Positions 12,026-23,714 are shown, counted from the first letter of the stretch. The stretch: 64,000 nucleotides of DNA from Mauremys mutica (GCF_020497125.1 NC_059084.1:6537501-6601500); one strand, 5' to 3'. Made by a program: numbers and translations. Notes: a model not told the origin generated them from the sequence alone.

Positions 12026-13130
12026 CTGTCCCTTGGCTGGAAGCAGTGGCAGCCTCATGTGGTCCACAATAGCATTTGCAAGATATGATTCACTGGTAGA
12101 AGACTACAGGGGAGGTGCTACTATTACAAATAACACTACATCCATTAAATGCCCCCACCACCCCCCGGTGAGATCTGGATGTACATTGTTCACCCTCATT
12201 TTTCCTTTGTTCAAAAAGGTCTTCTATAAAAGATCTTGGCTGTAAATCAAGGACTTGATGGTAACACCAAAAAAATTAATGGTCAATCAGTTGTGCTAAG
12301 TTCAGTTTTAAACAAAAAATTAAGAGATTCTGCTTCCCTGGCAGAGCATTTTCCATTGTGGTGGTGTATTTGAAATTTTGTTTCTAATCTGCTTTAAATG
12401 AGAACAACTTGCAGCCATCTGAACTGATCTCCTTAATGTGCTGTTCAGAATTCACAGTGTAAATTGAATTGTAAGCCCCTCTGTCTTTGCATTTGAATGT
12501 TTTGATTCTAATATTACCAGCTGAACAAGTTCTCCTAACTGAATTGTTCTCACGAGTAATATTGATGCTTTGCACTCCCACTCAGTTGATGTCATTGTGG
12601 CTACTGGCAAGAAGGTGCCTGTTAAGAGTGAGGGGGCTGAGACTGAAAAAGCAGGTGAGAGAATAGGAGACAAAGAATAAAAATCTAATTCTTCTTAAGA
12701 GATGTGCTACACTATGGAAAATACCAGTTACTTGTTATTCTCCTGTGCTTGCAGCAGGGATGACATTAAGGTGGCTTTAAGCCATCTTTGCACTGTCCAT
12801 GTTTTGAAGCCCAGCCTTTGGTGTAACTCACAGCAGCCCGAGGTCTGCTCTAATTTATGCTTTGCTTCTCAGGGTCCTGAGATGTAGAGAACAGCCATAG
12901 TGTAGGTCTGAGAGAAGGCTGATATAGAGACCTTACCCTAGCTGTGTACCACCTGGGGCTTACCTGTAACTGAGAATCAAGCCCTGTGACTCTTTGGGGG
13001 TGGAGGGGCAAACGAAGGAGCTGCACATAATGGAAACCTCCAAGGAACCTGTCAGTGCTATGGGAAGGTTGTGTTGATGATTGAAGGGTGGACACTGTTC
13101 CCTGAATCAGTACCGAGCCAGTGCCTCAGC
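12026..13130. other. unassigned intergenic DNA
   Basis: No gene and no repeat that I recognise. Composition is ordinary, with short frames only. Confidence 0.4.
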
Positions 13131-13310
13131 ATGGCATTGGAGGCTGCTGTGTTGCCGGAGATGCTTTCTTTTGCATGAGACATAAAACTGGGATCCTCCT
13201 CACTATTTGTGCTCAGCAAGGTCCCATGAACCTGTTGATCAGAAAGAGTAGCGACCCTGCCTGACTCTCGTTGTTGGAATCATCACCCTCCTAAAATGGC
13301 AGCCAAGATT
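13131..13310 (+). mobile_element. possible ancient retroposon remnant
   Basis: Contains GCATGAGACATAAAACTGGGATCC-type sequence (near 13177), which resembles the 'GATGAGACGTTAAACCGAGG' motif found in old vertebrate LINE/SINE tails, preceded by a GAGGCTGCTGTG block. Divergent; low certainty. Confidence 0.3.
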
Positions 13311-13706
13311 CCACCCAAAACTTGAACATACGTTTAGCACCTGTTGTGTTGTGTTGGTTTTGGACTCCTTTCTGGGGTTCGCTGCAGTCGCCAGCAGGAA
13401 ACTTTGCTTTGGCAATAACTTCCCATTCGTTGCTGGGCTTCAGGCAGGTCAGTACAGGCCATCATGGTGTGATTCAGTAGATAGTTTCACAATCATGTGA
13501 TGTTTATGTAACTTGTAATTTTTTTCTTTAATAAAGGTTTTTCAGATGTCTTTCTGATTAGTCATCAGAGGTACTTTGGAGCCATACAAAAATATACATG
13601 CTCAAAAATGAACTATGAATTGGATTTGGCCATTATTAGATATCCGAGATGATTGGGGCTATTGTCCATTTTCTCTTTATCCTGTCCTGTTGACTTAGTG
13701 ACCAGT

Positions 13707-13965
13707 TTAGCCACCAAAACCATAAAGAGTGCAACCCTGGCACTTCAGAGCATAAACCACATCCATAGCCATTATGGTCTTTTGCTTGGCATGCTCAGTG
13801 TAAATGACAGCATCATGGATCACAGTTTCCAAGAAAACCTTCAGCCCTCCATGGGTCTCTTCATAGATCAACCCTGAAATACAGTTCACACCCCCACATT
13901 GAGCCAACTGACAAATAGCTGGCTTGGATGTTATCCCAGAGCGCTTTCCGATGGTGCTTAGCACC
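13707..13965 (-). pseudogene. H4: histone H4 pseudogene
   Basis: Read on the minus strand, this encodes a decayed copy of histone H4, the core histone that pairs with H3 in the nucleosome. Landmarks in order are [32 protein letters not shown] and the C-terminal TLYGFGG followed by TAA at 13709-13707. Homology starts about H4 residue 13; the N-terminal tail is absent. An 11-bp deletion after the DNIQ-equivalent region breaks the frame, so the apparent start upstream is not the H4 start. Twelve of the thirteen arginines in the retained region are replaced by Cys, Gln, His or Trp, as expected when CGN codons lose CpG. There is no histone 3' stem-loop that I can see and no neighbouring histone gene. 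Functional H4 genes are intronless, so retroposition cannot be told from duplication by structure alone. Confidence 0.93.
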
Positions 13966-14378
13966 ACATGCTGAAACAGAAGTGATAAAGATAATTATAG
14001 AAGAAAGAGAGAGACACGTTTTCAAGTTGCTTTTATTTACTCTTTTTCATGGTGCCCAGCACTATGAAAAGATAACGCTCATCAAGTTAAACTTTGCCAT
14101 CTTGCCATCTACTTTATACTGAGCAGAGGTCAAATAGGAGGGGAAATATATTGATACTTCCCACTGTGGAATGAATAGTGATGTGGTTGTGTTTCTGGTC
14201 GTTCAATCATTTCCATTCTGACCCAGCCAGCTTCAAGGTGGGACAACAATAGAATTTAAGAATATTCCCAATTAATTATTTTAATTAATCAAAAGAAAAC
14301 AACAACAAAAACCCAATTCTGAAATATTCATCCAGTTCTATAGTAAATAACAGAATTTAAAAAATCTCTACCCCAATA

Positions 14379-14380
<2 letters not shown>

Positions 14381-14414
<34 letters not shown>
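14381..14414 (+). repeat. compound (TC)n(AC)n microsatellite
   Basis: TC repeats run directly into AC repeats. Simple sequence; likely polymorphic. Confidence 0.95.
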
Positions 14415-16400
14415 GGGTTAGCAAAACCACACTTTCTTTTGTTCCCTTTGTTCTCTTTGTTCACTGTGCAGTAATGAAAAATGACAGCCATATTTATTGT
14501 AACATTCCTCCAGGAATGCAAAGATAATTACCTATCCTTAGCAGGGGGATGAAAATGAGGAAGAGGTATATCTCCTTCCAGTGTTCTGAATTCTAAGCTA
14601 GGTGCTTGTGTGAAATGCAAATCGCAGGACATGGAGTAATTAAGGGGCAGCGGATTGAGCACTGAATCGTTGTGAGGTTGTTGTTAGGTTGGTTTATTTT
14701 TTGTAAAATTTAACCTTGATCTCCTGCGCTTGTACCTTAACCCCATTGATATCTTATAGGATTCCTAGAGGAATCTGTCTGCTTGGTCATTTCTGGTAGC
14801 AATCCCATTGACCTCTCAGTCCGGAATTGTTAGAAACAAATGTTTAGAGAAATCTGTAAGAAAACTTTACATGCTAAAAATCTAATCATTTGTCTAGCTG
14901 CCACTTCTATGGTAGTGCAACAGGCTATCATCTGGATGGGAGATTGTGATGCTCTGGGTCACAAGCTGCCTCCCAAATGCTCCATTGCTCCAGGGGGGAA
15001 GTACCCTTGCACTGGGTCTATATGCGGCACCTCAGACTTCCTCCAGCACACCAGTGCAGGTAGGCTGGACAGCACACAGGGCTCCATCCAGTTCCCAGCC
15101 TGCTTCCCCCATGGTAAAGGATCTGTGCAGCCTGCTTCCCTTATAATACACTACTACCCGTTGCACAGATATCCCTGGTAAGCCAGTCTGTGATTTGGCC
15201 ATCTGAGACTCTTATGTGTATGAGTAAAGGAAAAATCTTGTTTCTTGTTTTTTAGGACTTGATTCCATTTTTTGGTGCTATACAAATATTAATATCCAAG
15301 GGCCAAGTTATGCGGCCCCACTGAAAACAAAGCTATTACTCACCACAAGTCAGGACAGTAGAATCTGGCCTTACAGAAATGAAAAGCTTTTAGAAGAAAG
15401 TATTTCTGATCATCTATGTTAGAGAAGGTGGCCTGAGCTCTGCACCTGGTTCAGCAGCGCATATAAAAAAACATCCGGGCTACTGGATAGTTTTCTTCAG
15501 TGAAGGCAGCGTATCTTGTCAGAGGAGAGATGGGTAGCTGAAAATCTCTATGCTTAAATCCTCGTTCATTCAAGGGAATTGTTTTTAAATAATTTTTTGC
15601 TGTGGCCTCAATTCTCCCACGTTTACTCATGCTTAGAGCCCCTTGCAGATCAAGAGACAACTCTATATGAGTCAGAGTGGCAGAATGTGGTCGCAAGGGT
15701 GTTACTTAAAGGGGACACCGTGCTTGTGAAATGTACTAGGTTAACAGCCATGGAAACTACAGTCTGCTGTTTAACCAACAAATCGCCCGACCAAAAATCA
15801 GCCAGGATCATGGTGTGCCTGATCTAGGGCAATATCTTGTTTCCCTCACTAATGCACGTAGTTGCACAGAGCTAAGTTGCATGTGTGCCAAAGAGTGGAG
15901 AATTGATTCTTTCTCTTGCTCTGCGGAGGGATTAAGTTACTTCACCCCTTTTCATTAGGCAGCTCACTGCCTACCGTGCACCAGGCCAGCTACTCTGGTA
16001 AGCTCGGCGGGGCTGCAGTTCCGCCTGCCCCTCACACTTACTCACAGGCAGGATGAAATATTAAGTGACATTTCTCTACATCAGGAGACAAATGGGAGCC
16101 AACTCCCCGCCCTACTCAGCTCAGTAAGAGCTGTGACAATCTAGACTATTGAGGACTACTCATGTGAGTAAGGTGCCTACCTGCCTATTTCTGATAACTA
16201 TTTTCCAATGTATCATCTACTATCATTGCAATTTTTAAAAACCTATTTGGCCCTTAAGAAAAATCATTTCCCTTTTCAATATTGGCCTCTCCTGCATTTA
16301 TTTCTACAAGTAGTTAACAATAGAATCCAGTGACTTTAATCACACTTGCTGTAGCACCTACAAAGCATTTTACGCATGTAAATGCATTCATGTTTAACAT
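14415..16400. other. unassigned intergenic DNA
   Basis: Largely unique in appearance. The longest frame (14840-15181, 113 codons) shows no family I recognise and no codon-like structure that would support a gene. A short foldback-type segment (GGGCCAAGTTATGC ... GAATCTGGCC) lies at about 15300-15375. Confidence 0.4.
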
Positions 16401-16409
16401 ACACCTGCA

Positions 16410-16480
16410 AGGGAGGGTAGTTGGTCCTTATTATCCCCATTTTACTGCTGGGGAGATGAAACAAAAAGAAGTTACGGGCC
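16410..16480 (-). mobile_element. MIR-like SINE fragment
   Basis: The plus strand reads 'TTATCCCCATTTTACTGCTG' followed by GGGAGATGAAAC, the complement of the conserved MIR segment 'GTTTCCCCATCTGTAAAATG'. Degenerate and short. Confidence 0.5.
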
Positions 16481-17054
16481 AGGCAGGCAGAATTTTTCAC
16501 AGGCTAAGGCAGGTAGGCATTGGCAGAGTAGTAGTGCCAATGCAAAGTAGGGGTGATAGTAATTTCCATCTGATATAGGGCAGCGGTAAATTTCTACCTA
16601 TCCTGAGGAGCAAGGAGGGAGCAGGGGAGGAATTGTGGCTCAGAGGTGTCCCTTGAGCAGGAGATGCCTTGATATAGACAAGAGGAAGTACCTGGCAGGG
16701 AGCTCTCCATGAAGGAACCTCAGCTCTGGAATTCATTTTACTCCTTGCCTTGTTTGGCCAGAGCCTAGAGGGGTTACCCTGGGCATTCTGCAAAGCCGAT
16801 CATTTCTCACTAGGAGACTGAAGATTCATAAGTGGAGGGTCTGGTGTTTGATAGATGATGTAGGTAGGGTCATGAGCTATCCTGGCCCATGGCAGATTGT
16901 AAGATCTTTGTGGGAAAGTCTGTCTATTGGAAAATTGGTAACTGGGGAATTGATGAGGCTAAAGGTAAATTTTTCAGACGTGCCTACGTGACTTAGGAGC
17001 CCAAGTCCAATTTTCAAAAATTACCTAGGGACCAGATTTTGAGAGGTATTTGGG

Positions 17055-17914
17055 CACTTTGTAACAGGGTGCCCCCTCGTGGCAAGGAGTGCCTCTGCAG
17101 AGCCCTGACTCTGCTTTTCCCTTCTTCAGGGCTTCTTACCCAAACTCCACACAGTCCAAAGGAAATTAAACCTGGAGTCCAATTTATACAGTCCACAAGT
17201 TTACTGGCTCTCCAGGCCCTAACGCCAGTTCAGTGTCTCACTCCTGCTAATCCAAAATAACACAAAGTCTTTCAAATAGAACTCAAACTCACACAGTCCT
17301 GATCCCAGTTTTAGCTGGCCCAGCCCTTCCTCCATGAAAGTCTGTCTTTCTGCCTCCTGGTGCCTCCTGCCTGGAGTATGTCCTTCTCCACGCTCCTTCC
17401 TTGTGCTGGTTCTGGTGCCTTCTCACCCTTTACAGCAGGGGTCGGCAACCTTTCAGAAGTGCTGTGCCGAGTCTTCATTTAGTCACTCTAATTTAAGGTT
17501 TCGCGTGCCAGTCATACATTTTAACGTTTTTAGAAGGTCTCTTTCTATAAGTCTATAATATAGAACTAAACTATTGATGTATGTAAAGTAAATAAGGTTT
17601 TTAAAATGTTTAAGAAGCTTCATTTAAAATTAAATTAAAATGCAGAGCCCCCAGAGCGGTGGCCAGGACCCAGGCAGTGTGAGTGCCGCTGAAAATCAGC
17701 TCACGTGTCGCCTTCGGCGCGCGTGCCATAGGTTGCCTACGCCTGCTTTACAGGCATAGTCACGGTTTCCTAGACTTCCCCCCTTCCCTGCAGCTTCCTG
17801 CTGCGTTTACCCCAGAATCTCCTGTTTCCTCTCCGGTGGAGTTCATTCTGTAATCCAGGGTGGCTAGCCACAGCCCTCCAGCTATTAAGCGGGGAGCCCC
17901 CCTCTTGCACATCT
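17055..17914 (-). mobile_element. solo LTR (itself interrupted by a hAT element), minus strand
   Basis: The inserted segment 17060-17909 begins TG and ends CA. Its flanks CACTT (17055-17059) and CATCT (17910-17914) each differ by one C-to-T change from CACCT, the sequence expected in the uninterrupted host repeat, giving a plausible 5-bp duplication. Without the nested hAT element and its duplicated 8 bp the LTR is about 532 bp. A TATAAA-like box lies on the minus strand near 17176-17192. No internal retroviral genes are present, so this is a recombination remnant. Whether it came from an endogenous retrovirus or a Gypsy-type element cannot be decided here. Confidence 0.6.
17428..17753 (+). 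mobile_element. hAT-type non-autonomous element with perfect target duplication
   Basis: The element 17436-17745 (310 bp) starts CAGGGGTCGGCAACCT and ends with the complement of CAGGCGTAGGCAACCT, 14 of 16 terminal bases matching. A perfect 8-bp duplication CTTTACAG flanks it (17428-17435, 17746-17753). The interior is an AT-rich left half and GC-rich right half without transposase. It is a common amniote hAT-type family by recognition. It sits inside the solo LTR at 17060-17909. Confidence 0.93.
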
Positions 17915-18226
17915 AGAGATGCAGATAGGTGCATAGTGAGGTTTACAAAAGGATCTGAGCAGGTTAGGCACCTAACTCCCACTGACATAATTCACGTTTG
18001 AAAATCCCCCCAGGCACTTCTCTGCATCCTCAGGCACCTAAATACCTTTGAAAATCTGGTCCCACCGGAGCCTAGGTCCCATTGACCCATTTAGGCTCCT
18101 AATTCATGTAGGCACTTTTGACATTTTTACTCCAAGTATCATATTGAAACATTTTAGTCTTTTTCAGTATGTGTTTTTAAGCTTTGTGGGGTACCTGGAG
18201 ATCTGGAGAGGTGCCATAGAAATACT

Positions 18227-18259
18227 TATATATATATATATATATATAAATATATATTA
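18227..18259. repeat. (TA)n tract
   Basis: Alternating TA with one interruption, within an AT-rich stretch extending to about 18320. Confidence 0.9.
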
Positions 18260-18319
18260 CTTATGAAACTCACACAACCGTTATATATTTTATATAAAGA
18301 TATAGATATATACAAATAA

Positions 18320-18884
18320 AAGAATGTGTGTAATCCTCACTGGTGATAAAAACCTACTCTTGACGTCTTGGTTTCCCATTTTAGCTGCCTATTATCAGAG
18401 ATGTCTGTTGCGTGAGTTTCGGAAGTAGAGGTTATCGTACGTTGTAGCCCATCTTTCCCACTGGGGAGCAAAACAAAGGTTTGATAACAAGATCGCCCAA
18501 AGGCAGATAAAAGCTCCAGCCGGCTCAACAGTACCTTGAGGTTTCTTGTGATGGAAAGAAAGAGGGAATGCAATTTATTATGGTTCCCTTATTGCACCCT
18601 CCAATTCTTTGAGATGTCAAACCAACAAACTCAACATGTGAAAAATAATTAAGAAAAGCAGGATACCTGTTGGGTTGTTTCTTTGCTTGGTAGTAGATGA
18701 TCTGTGAATTTTTCTAACACAGTGACCGAGGGAGTCTCTCAACTCTGAGTCCTGAAATCTCTGGAGCATTTAAAGATCTGGCTGTTGCTCCTTTCCCTTC
18801 CTTTCTCCCCCCACTTGACATATATCCTAAAACAGCACACTAGTACTTCAGCTTGGAAGATGTCAGAAGATGGCCCTTTAATGA
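18320..18884. other. unassigned intergenic DNA
   Basis: No gene or repeat recognised. Confidence 0.4.
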
Positions 18885-18980
18885 CATGCATCCGACGAAG
18901 TGGGTATTCACCCACGAAAGCTCATGCTCCAAAACGTCTGTTAGTCTATAAGGTGCCACAAGACTCTTTGCGGCCCTTTA
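18885..18980. mobile_element. SINE-like interspersed repeat, turtle/crocodilian type
   Basis: Contains CATCCGACGAAGTGGGTATT, CACGAAAGCTCATGCTCC and GTTAGTCTATAAGGTGCCAC in that order. Same superfamily as 110-205 and 8795-8903 but a distinct subfamily (ACGTCTG in place of AAATTTG). Confidence 0.8.
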
Positions 18981-20514
18981 AAAGCTACTGATAATCTAAG
19001 TTCCACTAGTGCACACATAATTTTGCACAATGTGGAAGCAGTTTCAGAAACCATGAGGAAGTTATAGGAAGTTACCAGTGTCCAGGTGCAGAAGATCCTC
19101 AAATGTAGGGTTTGGCTCTCACCAAAAAATCCCCAGGAGAACAGAATTTTTTTTCATTGCACCCCAAAAGATATAGCTAAAATAAATTATATTTAAAATA
19201 TATTTAAAAAAAAAAAATAAAACATTCTCTCAGGCTAAGACCAAAGTTTCAGTCCCAAATTAATGGAAGCAGCTAAATTAAAAATCTCCTCTGACTGGTA
19301 TTTAAAAATGGGAAAGCACCACTGATCTTTCGCATTGTGAATGTGATGTGCCATAGTAATCCAGCAAGCCCACCGACGTCATTCAGCAGGATTTGTGGTG
19401 TGAAAAATAGGGGAGAAGGTAACTTACAGCACAAAGTACACACCAAGAAAACGCACACATCTGTTGCTTACTGGTGACCCAGAATCTTTCAGCTACAGGT
19501 TTGGCATTGGGGTCGTTATTATTTTGTCATAGGCAAGGCATTGTTCTGGAGGTGATAGGAAACCTATTCGGAAGATTGTAGTGATCTGAGGTAGTCCCTT
19601 GCCTTGATGCACATCCCCTAGTTTACTTTTCCAAAAGCTCAGGCTCAGCACTGGATCAGAGACCCTAGGCCAATATAGTGGTTGGGTGAAGAGGATCCTG
19701 AGCTGTTAATTTGATGCTGTAGAAATATTCCTTGTTATTCTGCCACAATCGTACAAGTTCTTCAATCGATTCCTTTGAAATTCAAGGTTGTATAGCTTGG
19801 GCTGTCTCGACGGGTACCAGAAAACACGCAGAATCAAACAATGAAATGTATTTCATTTGGTTTACATACAGCTCTGTGCATCCTCAAGCACACTCACACA
19901 GGGGCACAAGCAACAGAGTCTAGCAGAGTAACACAGTCTGGCAGATTGAAGATACCCAAATATGGTGTTACAGCAAGTAACCGAGGCTCTTAAAAAAAAG
20001 AGGTTGGTAAAGGAAAAGTCCAGAGAATAAAAATCAGATCTGTTGTGTCGCCACTATACAATCAGCTTTCATTTTGAATTGAAATGCACTTTATGTTACT
20101 TAAGCCAGATACTTCGAGGGAGCCCCTGAGATTGAATGATGTGTGCATTTGGAAGCCTGGTAATTGGGCTGCTGGGTGGCTGCAGCAGGATTTCAGTTAC
20201 CTTCCCACATTCCATGCAGAATATGGAATACATTCAGGGTTTCCTATGTCTACTCTATTCCTCCCACCCTTAAGATGGTTTGCAATTCTCTGGTGGTTCA
20301 AGTGGTTCCTCCATGTGTGTATCTATAGAATTTGGGTTTGTAGATGGGAACCTTTATATCGTCACAGATGGCTTCCAAATAAAGTCCCCAATCTGAGCAG
20401 CTAAACTCTGAGGGGTGGAGAGGTCCCAAAATCTCCACCCAATCTCTCTATAATGGGCTGAAGCCCCAAGTCTTGCAAGCCCCAAAGTTTGTGGGGCCAG
20501 AAGATTTGAAATCT
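18981..20514. other. unassigned intergenic DNA
   Basis: An A-rich run at 19200-19222. No gene or named repeat recognised. Confidence 0.35.
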
Positions 20515-20592
20515 GATTTGGGCCCTTGTGAAATGTTTGTAAAGAGCTTTGGGACTCTTCAGGGCGAATGGGGCTGTATTAAGGCAGGATAT
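20515..20592 (+). mobile_element. ancient LINE/SINE tail fragment
   Basis: The order 'TTTGTAAAGAGCTTTGGGAC' then 'CAGGGCGAATGGGGCTGTAT' resembles the TGTAAAGYGCTTTGRGA-type terminus of old retroposons. Short and uncertain. Confidence 0.4.
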
Positions 20593-20739
20593 TAACATTC
20601 TGTCTTATTGACACTGTCTCTATTCACCGCCTCCCCTCTCCCCTGCATGTAGTTCACCGTCAGTAGCTTATCTGCTCCAGTCTTCATAAACCACCTTAAA
20701 CAACATCTTCCAAGGAAGCTAAGAGAGTCGCATTCATTA

Positions 20740-21430
20740 AGTGGACTGTTTCCAAAGGGGGTGCCAGCAACGTCAGCTGTGCCCAGGCCAATGGAGTTCT
20801 TGCATCAGCTCTCAGTTTGGATCACTCTCTGGGATCACTCTGTTTGCTGAAAAGGGTGGTAAGGATAATAATATACATAGTGGGGGATCCAATGAACTGA
20901 TGTGCCATTTTGGTGTGGACAGGTGCATATCTAGCAGGGTTGCTCCATTTGACTGGGAGTGTGGTGGTGCTTCTGGGACACTGTAACTGCTTGTAGTGCT
21001 TTGCTTTACGGGGTTATTCAGCCTCAGTAAAGAGTGGTTGCATCTCACGGTGGCAGGGTGCAGGGCCATAGTACCCTGGGTCAAGGTTCAGAGCTATTCT
21101 CGGGACTTACTGCAGTAACCAGTCCCAGCGGGTCTCCTTAGAACCGGCTCAACGTTATAAAAGGGTGCGTGAATCTTAGAGTTGAGGGAGCCGCAGGGAG
21201 ACATCCCAGGGTTAAGCCAGTCAGAAAGGAAAAGTGGGTGAGAGTCAGTCGAGACTTGTTTGTGAGTACAGTGCTGTCTCAGGACTTTGTTGCTTATGTT
21301 ACATGTTTACATCCAAAGGATAAAAGCAAATCCCAGGAAGGAGGTAAGTTTCAGACAAGACTGAAGCAGGGAGTAGGGGAGCATGGAGACGTGTCCCATG
21401 AAAGCATCAAAGTTAACCTGACTTAACTTT
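20740..21430 (+). other. possible decayed LTR-like sequence
   Basis: A 'CCTCAGTAAAGAGTGGTTGC' segment (about 21023-21042) resembles an LTR polyadenylation region, and a TTATAAAAG box lies at 21155-21163. No TG...CA ends or target duplication could be placed, so this is only a suggestion. No gene was seen. Confidence 0.2.
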
Positions 21431-21489
21431 CTGGAGGTTCCCTACGTAGACAAGCCCTGAGGGCCTACTTTCAGGATTGCCTCAATGGG

Positions 21490-21714
21490 GCATACACAAT
21501 TTTGTTCAGATATTTATGAGCACATCTGTGCACTGACACCTGTATGTGCTTTTGAAAGAAGCAAGTATCTGCATCCACAAGGAATAGAATTTTCACATGC
21601 AAAACGCCAGGGGACAAATGAGATCTGGGACTGAGAATTCGATTTCTTATGCACACTGATGTTGGTACACCAATCTGGGTGCACAGGTAGGTATATGTGC
21701 AAAATTGTGTATGC
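21490..21714. mobile_element. 225-bp foldback element
   Basis: Perfect 15-bp terminal inverted repeats, GCATACACAATTTTG at 21490-21504 and its complement at 21700-21714. The interior has GCACACTG/TGTGCACTG motifs but no coding capacity. No clear target duplication. It resembles other TTGCACATGCAA-rich segments at 10240, 35695 and 41310. Confidence 0.6.
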
Positions 21715-22328
21715 ACTCGTGGAGCTCAGGGTCTACAAATCAGGCCCCTAAGCACAAACAATATTATTAACGTAGATTTGCTGCAACCTAAGATGCATAA
21801 AAGACACAGGAAAAAGTGGAAGAATTGGTTATATAATAAGATTGGCCCAGAAAAAAGTGGAACTTTTCATAGAATAGGTGTAGGAGTGAATCCTAAATTC
21901 TCCATAAAAAATGGGGCCCCTTAAGTATGATGCAAACCTTCCTGGTTTCCTTGCTGACTGTGCAACACTATCTTTGACCTATTGCTTTTAGGTTTATTCA
22001 GGAGTTTCTCTTGGAGGGGGGGATAGATTCCCTTTTTGTCCCTAGGAAGAAATATCTCTTTATGGGGCATGTACGTTAAGTCTAGCCTGGACCATTTTAT
22101 TTGCAAATGGGAGGGTTTGGAGTTTGACATAGCATAGTGAATCAGCAACGTTCAACAGGACGTATGCACAACCACACCCTTTCATTTCTCAGAGGACTAT
22201 GAGAATACATTGACTTTTGTTAGGTGAAATGAAATGCCATATAAATAAATAACTAATCTTATGGAGCAGAGTTTTCACCGCTCAGGCCATGGCCAGGTCA
22301 GAGGGGGAGGAAGCCCTGAGGAGACTAA

Positions 22329-22510
22329 GGGCATGTCTACACTGTAATTAACAACCTGTGGCTGGCCCGTACCAGCTGACTCAGGCTTGCGGGGCTCAGG
22401 CTAAGGGGCTGTTTAACTGCAGGATAGACATCTAGGCTCAAGCTCTAGGACCTTGCAGGGCGGAGGGTCCCAGAGCTTGGGCTGCAGTCCGAGCCCAACA
22501 CTTCGCATTG
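22329..22510. mobile_element. foldback DNA element with GGGCATGTCTACACT end
   Basis: The left end GGGCATGTCTACACT and internal GGGCTCAGGCT, GGGGCTGTTTAACTGCAG and GGGTCCCAGAGCTTGG blocks match a foldback DNA repeat common in turtle sequence. The right terminus is decayed. It abuts the repeat that begins at 22511. Confidence 0.5.
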
Positions 22511-23130
22511 TAAGACTCTGTTTCAGTTGCTCATAACTTTGCCAAACTATCACCATTCGACTGAAATTTTCCATGCTGGGTGTCTCCCTCAGACTGAGCT
22601 TTTTTGGAGAATTTCAGCCAAAACGAATCCATTGTTTTTGCGGATAAAGAGAAAAAAGACATTGGCTTCCCCCCGATAAAAATTCTGGTGACCTTTTCTT
22701 TGAAAAGCTCTAGTGGCCCCATGCTGTAGAGGAGGGGCTTGAACTTTGACAGAGGGGTGGCTCTTGTGTCAGGAATATGTCTTTTGCCGTGCCCATGAAA
22801 ATCCACCCAAATGTAGCCAAGTTACAAGCCCTTTGCAAAATCACAGTTTGCACATGCTCAGTAGAGACTTTGTTGATTTTAGCAGCTAAGCTCCAATGGT
22901 TCTGTCTTTAATGGGCATGCCCAAGCCTCTCACCGCTCTGAGTGCTGACCAGACTGTGCATACACCATCCCCACAGAGAGAGTGAGCATGCTCCAGCCCA
23001 GGGCTACAGGGGCAAAAAAGCTGCTCTGGGTTGGGATGGAGCCGGGCGCAGGAACTGAGAGCAGGGACCCTGTCTCTCCTGTGCTCTCAATGACCCCCCT
23101 GCGAGCCCCCAGGCAGTGTGGAGGAGCAAG
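22511..23130 (+). repeat. unnamed ~600-bp interspersed repeat, plus copy
   Basis: Aligns by eye with the inverted copy at 25580-26240. Shared landmarks in order: GACTCTGTTTCAGTTGCT, ATATGTCTTTTGC, CAGTTTGCACATGCTCAGTA, GACTGTGCATACACCATCC and GGCAGTGTGGAGGAG. No coding capacity. Runs into a G/A-rich tract at 23150. Confidence 0.65.
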
Positions 23131-23149
23131 CTATCTGACTTAAGAGCAG

Positions 23150-23660
23150 AGGAGACTCAAGTCACACTGGGGAGGAGGGAGGAATAGATTAGGACAAGGC
23201 GTCTGGCGAGACTGAGACTGGAGCAGGAGGGGAGAAAATTTGGCACTGGCTGGGCAAGGAGACTGGGACGGGGATCCAGAGGGAGGCTGGGACTGGAAGA
23301 CTGTGAGGGAAACGGGGAAGACTGGGAGCCAGTTGGCTTAGAGGGAGTACTGAGATCAGACGAGGAGCTGGGATGGGGAGGTGGTTGGGACTGACTGGAT
23401 ATAGAGACTGGGGACTAGGAACCCAGGGGGGAAGACAGGGGCAGAGGGAACCAATCTGACAAGGAGCTGGGGTGCAGAGGAAGAACTGAGACTAGCTGAG
23501 CAAAGAGACCGGGGCAAGGACATGAGAAGGATTAGGAGGGAGGCTGAGGCTGGGGAGCAGTTGTGGGGAAGGTGAGAGACAGATCAGGAAAGGGTGCTGG
23601 GGTTGGCTGAGCAAGAAGACAGAGATTAGGTGTGGGGAGTGGAGACTGGGACGGCCTCGT
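23150..23660 (+). repeat. degenerate G/A-rich minisatellite-like tract
   Basis: About 500 bp of imperfect units around GAGACTGGGACTGGGGA with strong purine bias on the plus strand and many GGG and GGGG runs. The inverted sister repeat at 25580 lacks it, so it probably expanded locally. Confidence 0.7.
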
Positions 23661-23714
23661 TTGTTGCAGAAGGTGGAAGGTGTGTAGTAAATGAGGTGGG
23701 AAGAGAGAGGATGT

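Larger units (their letters stand above)
16965..18130. repeat. foldback repeat of the 'TTTAGGCACCTAAA' family, split by a solo LTR
   Basis: Left part (16965-17059) and right part (17910-18130) carry motifs shared with the copy at 11505, such as GACTTAGGAGCCCAAGTCC, TATTTGGGCAC, CTAGAGATGCAGATAGGTGC and GGCACCTAAATACCTTTG. Joining the two flanks by eye would restore the uninterrupted order seen at 11524-11550, which shows the middle is an insertion. Confidence 0.6.

Noticed and set aside
12018..12245. 75-codon frame following the hAT element
   Set aside because: Short, without homology, and close to a repeat border.
14840..15181. 113-codon plus-strand frame as a possible exon
   Set aside because: No known family, no splice-site context that I could support, and an overlapping frame in another phase.
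21151..21165. TATA box of a host promoter
   Set aside because: An isolated TTATAAAAG with no supported transcript or exon downstream. It may belong to a decayed LTR-like segment.
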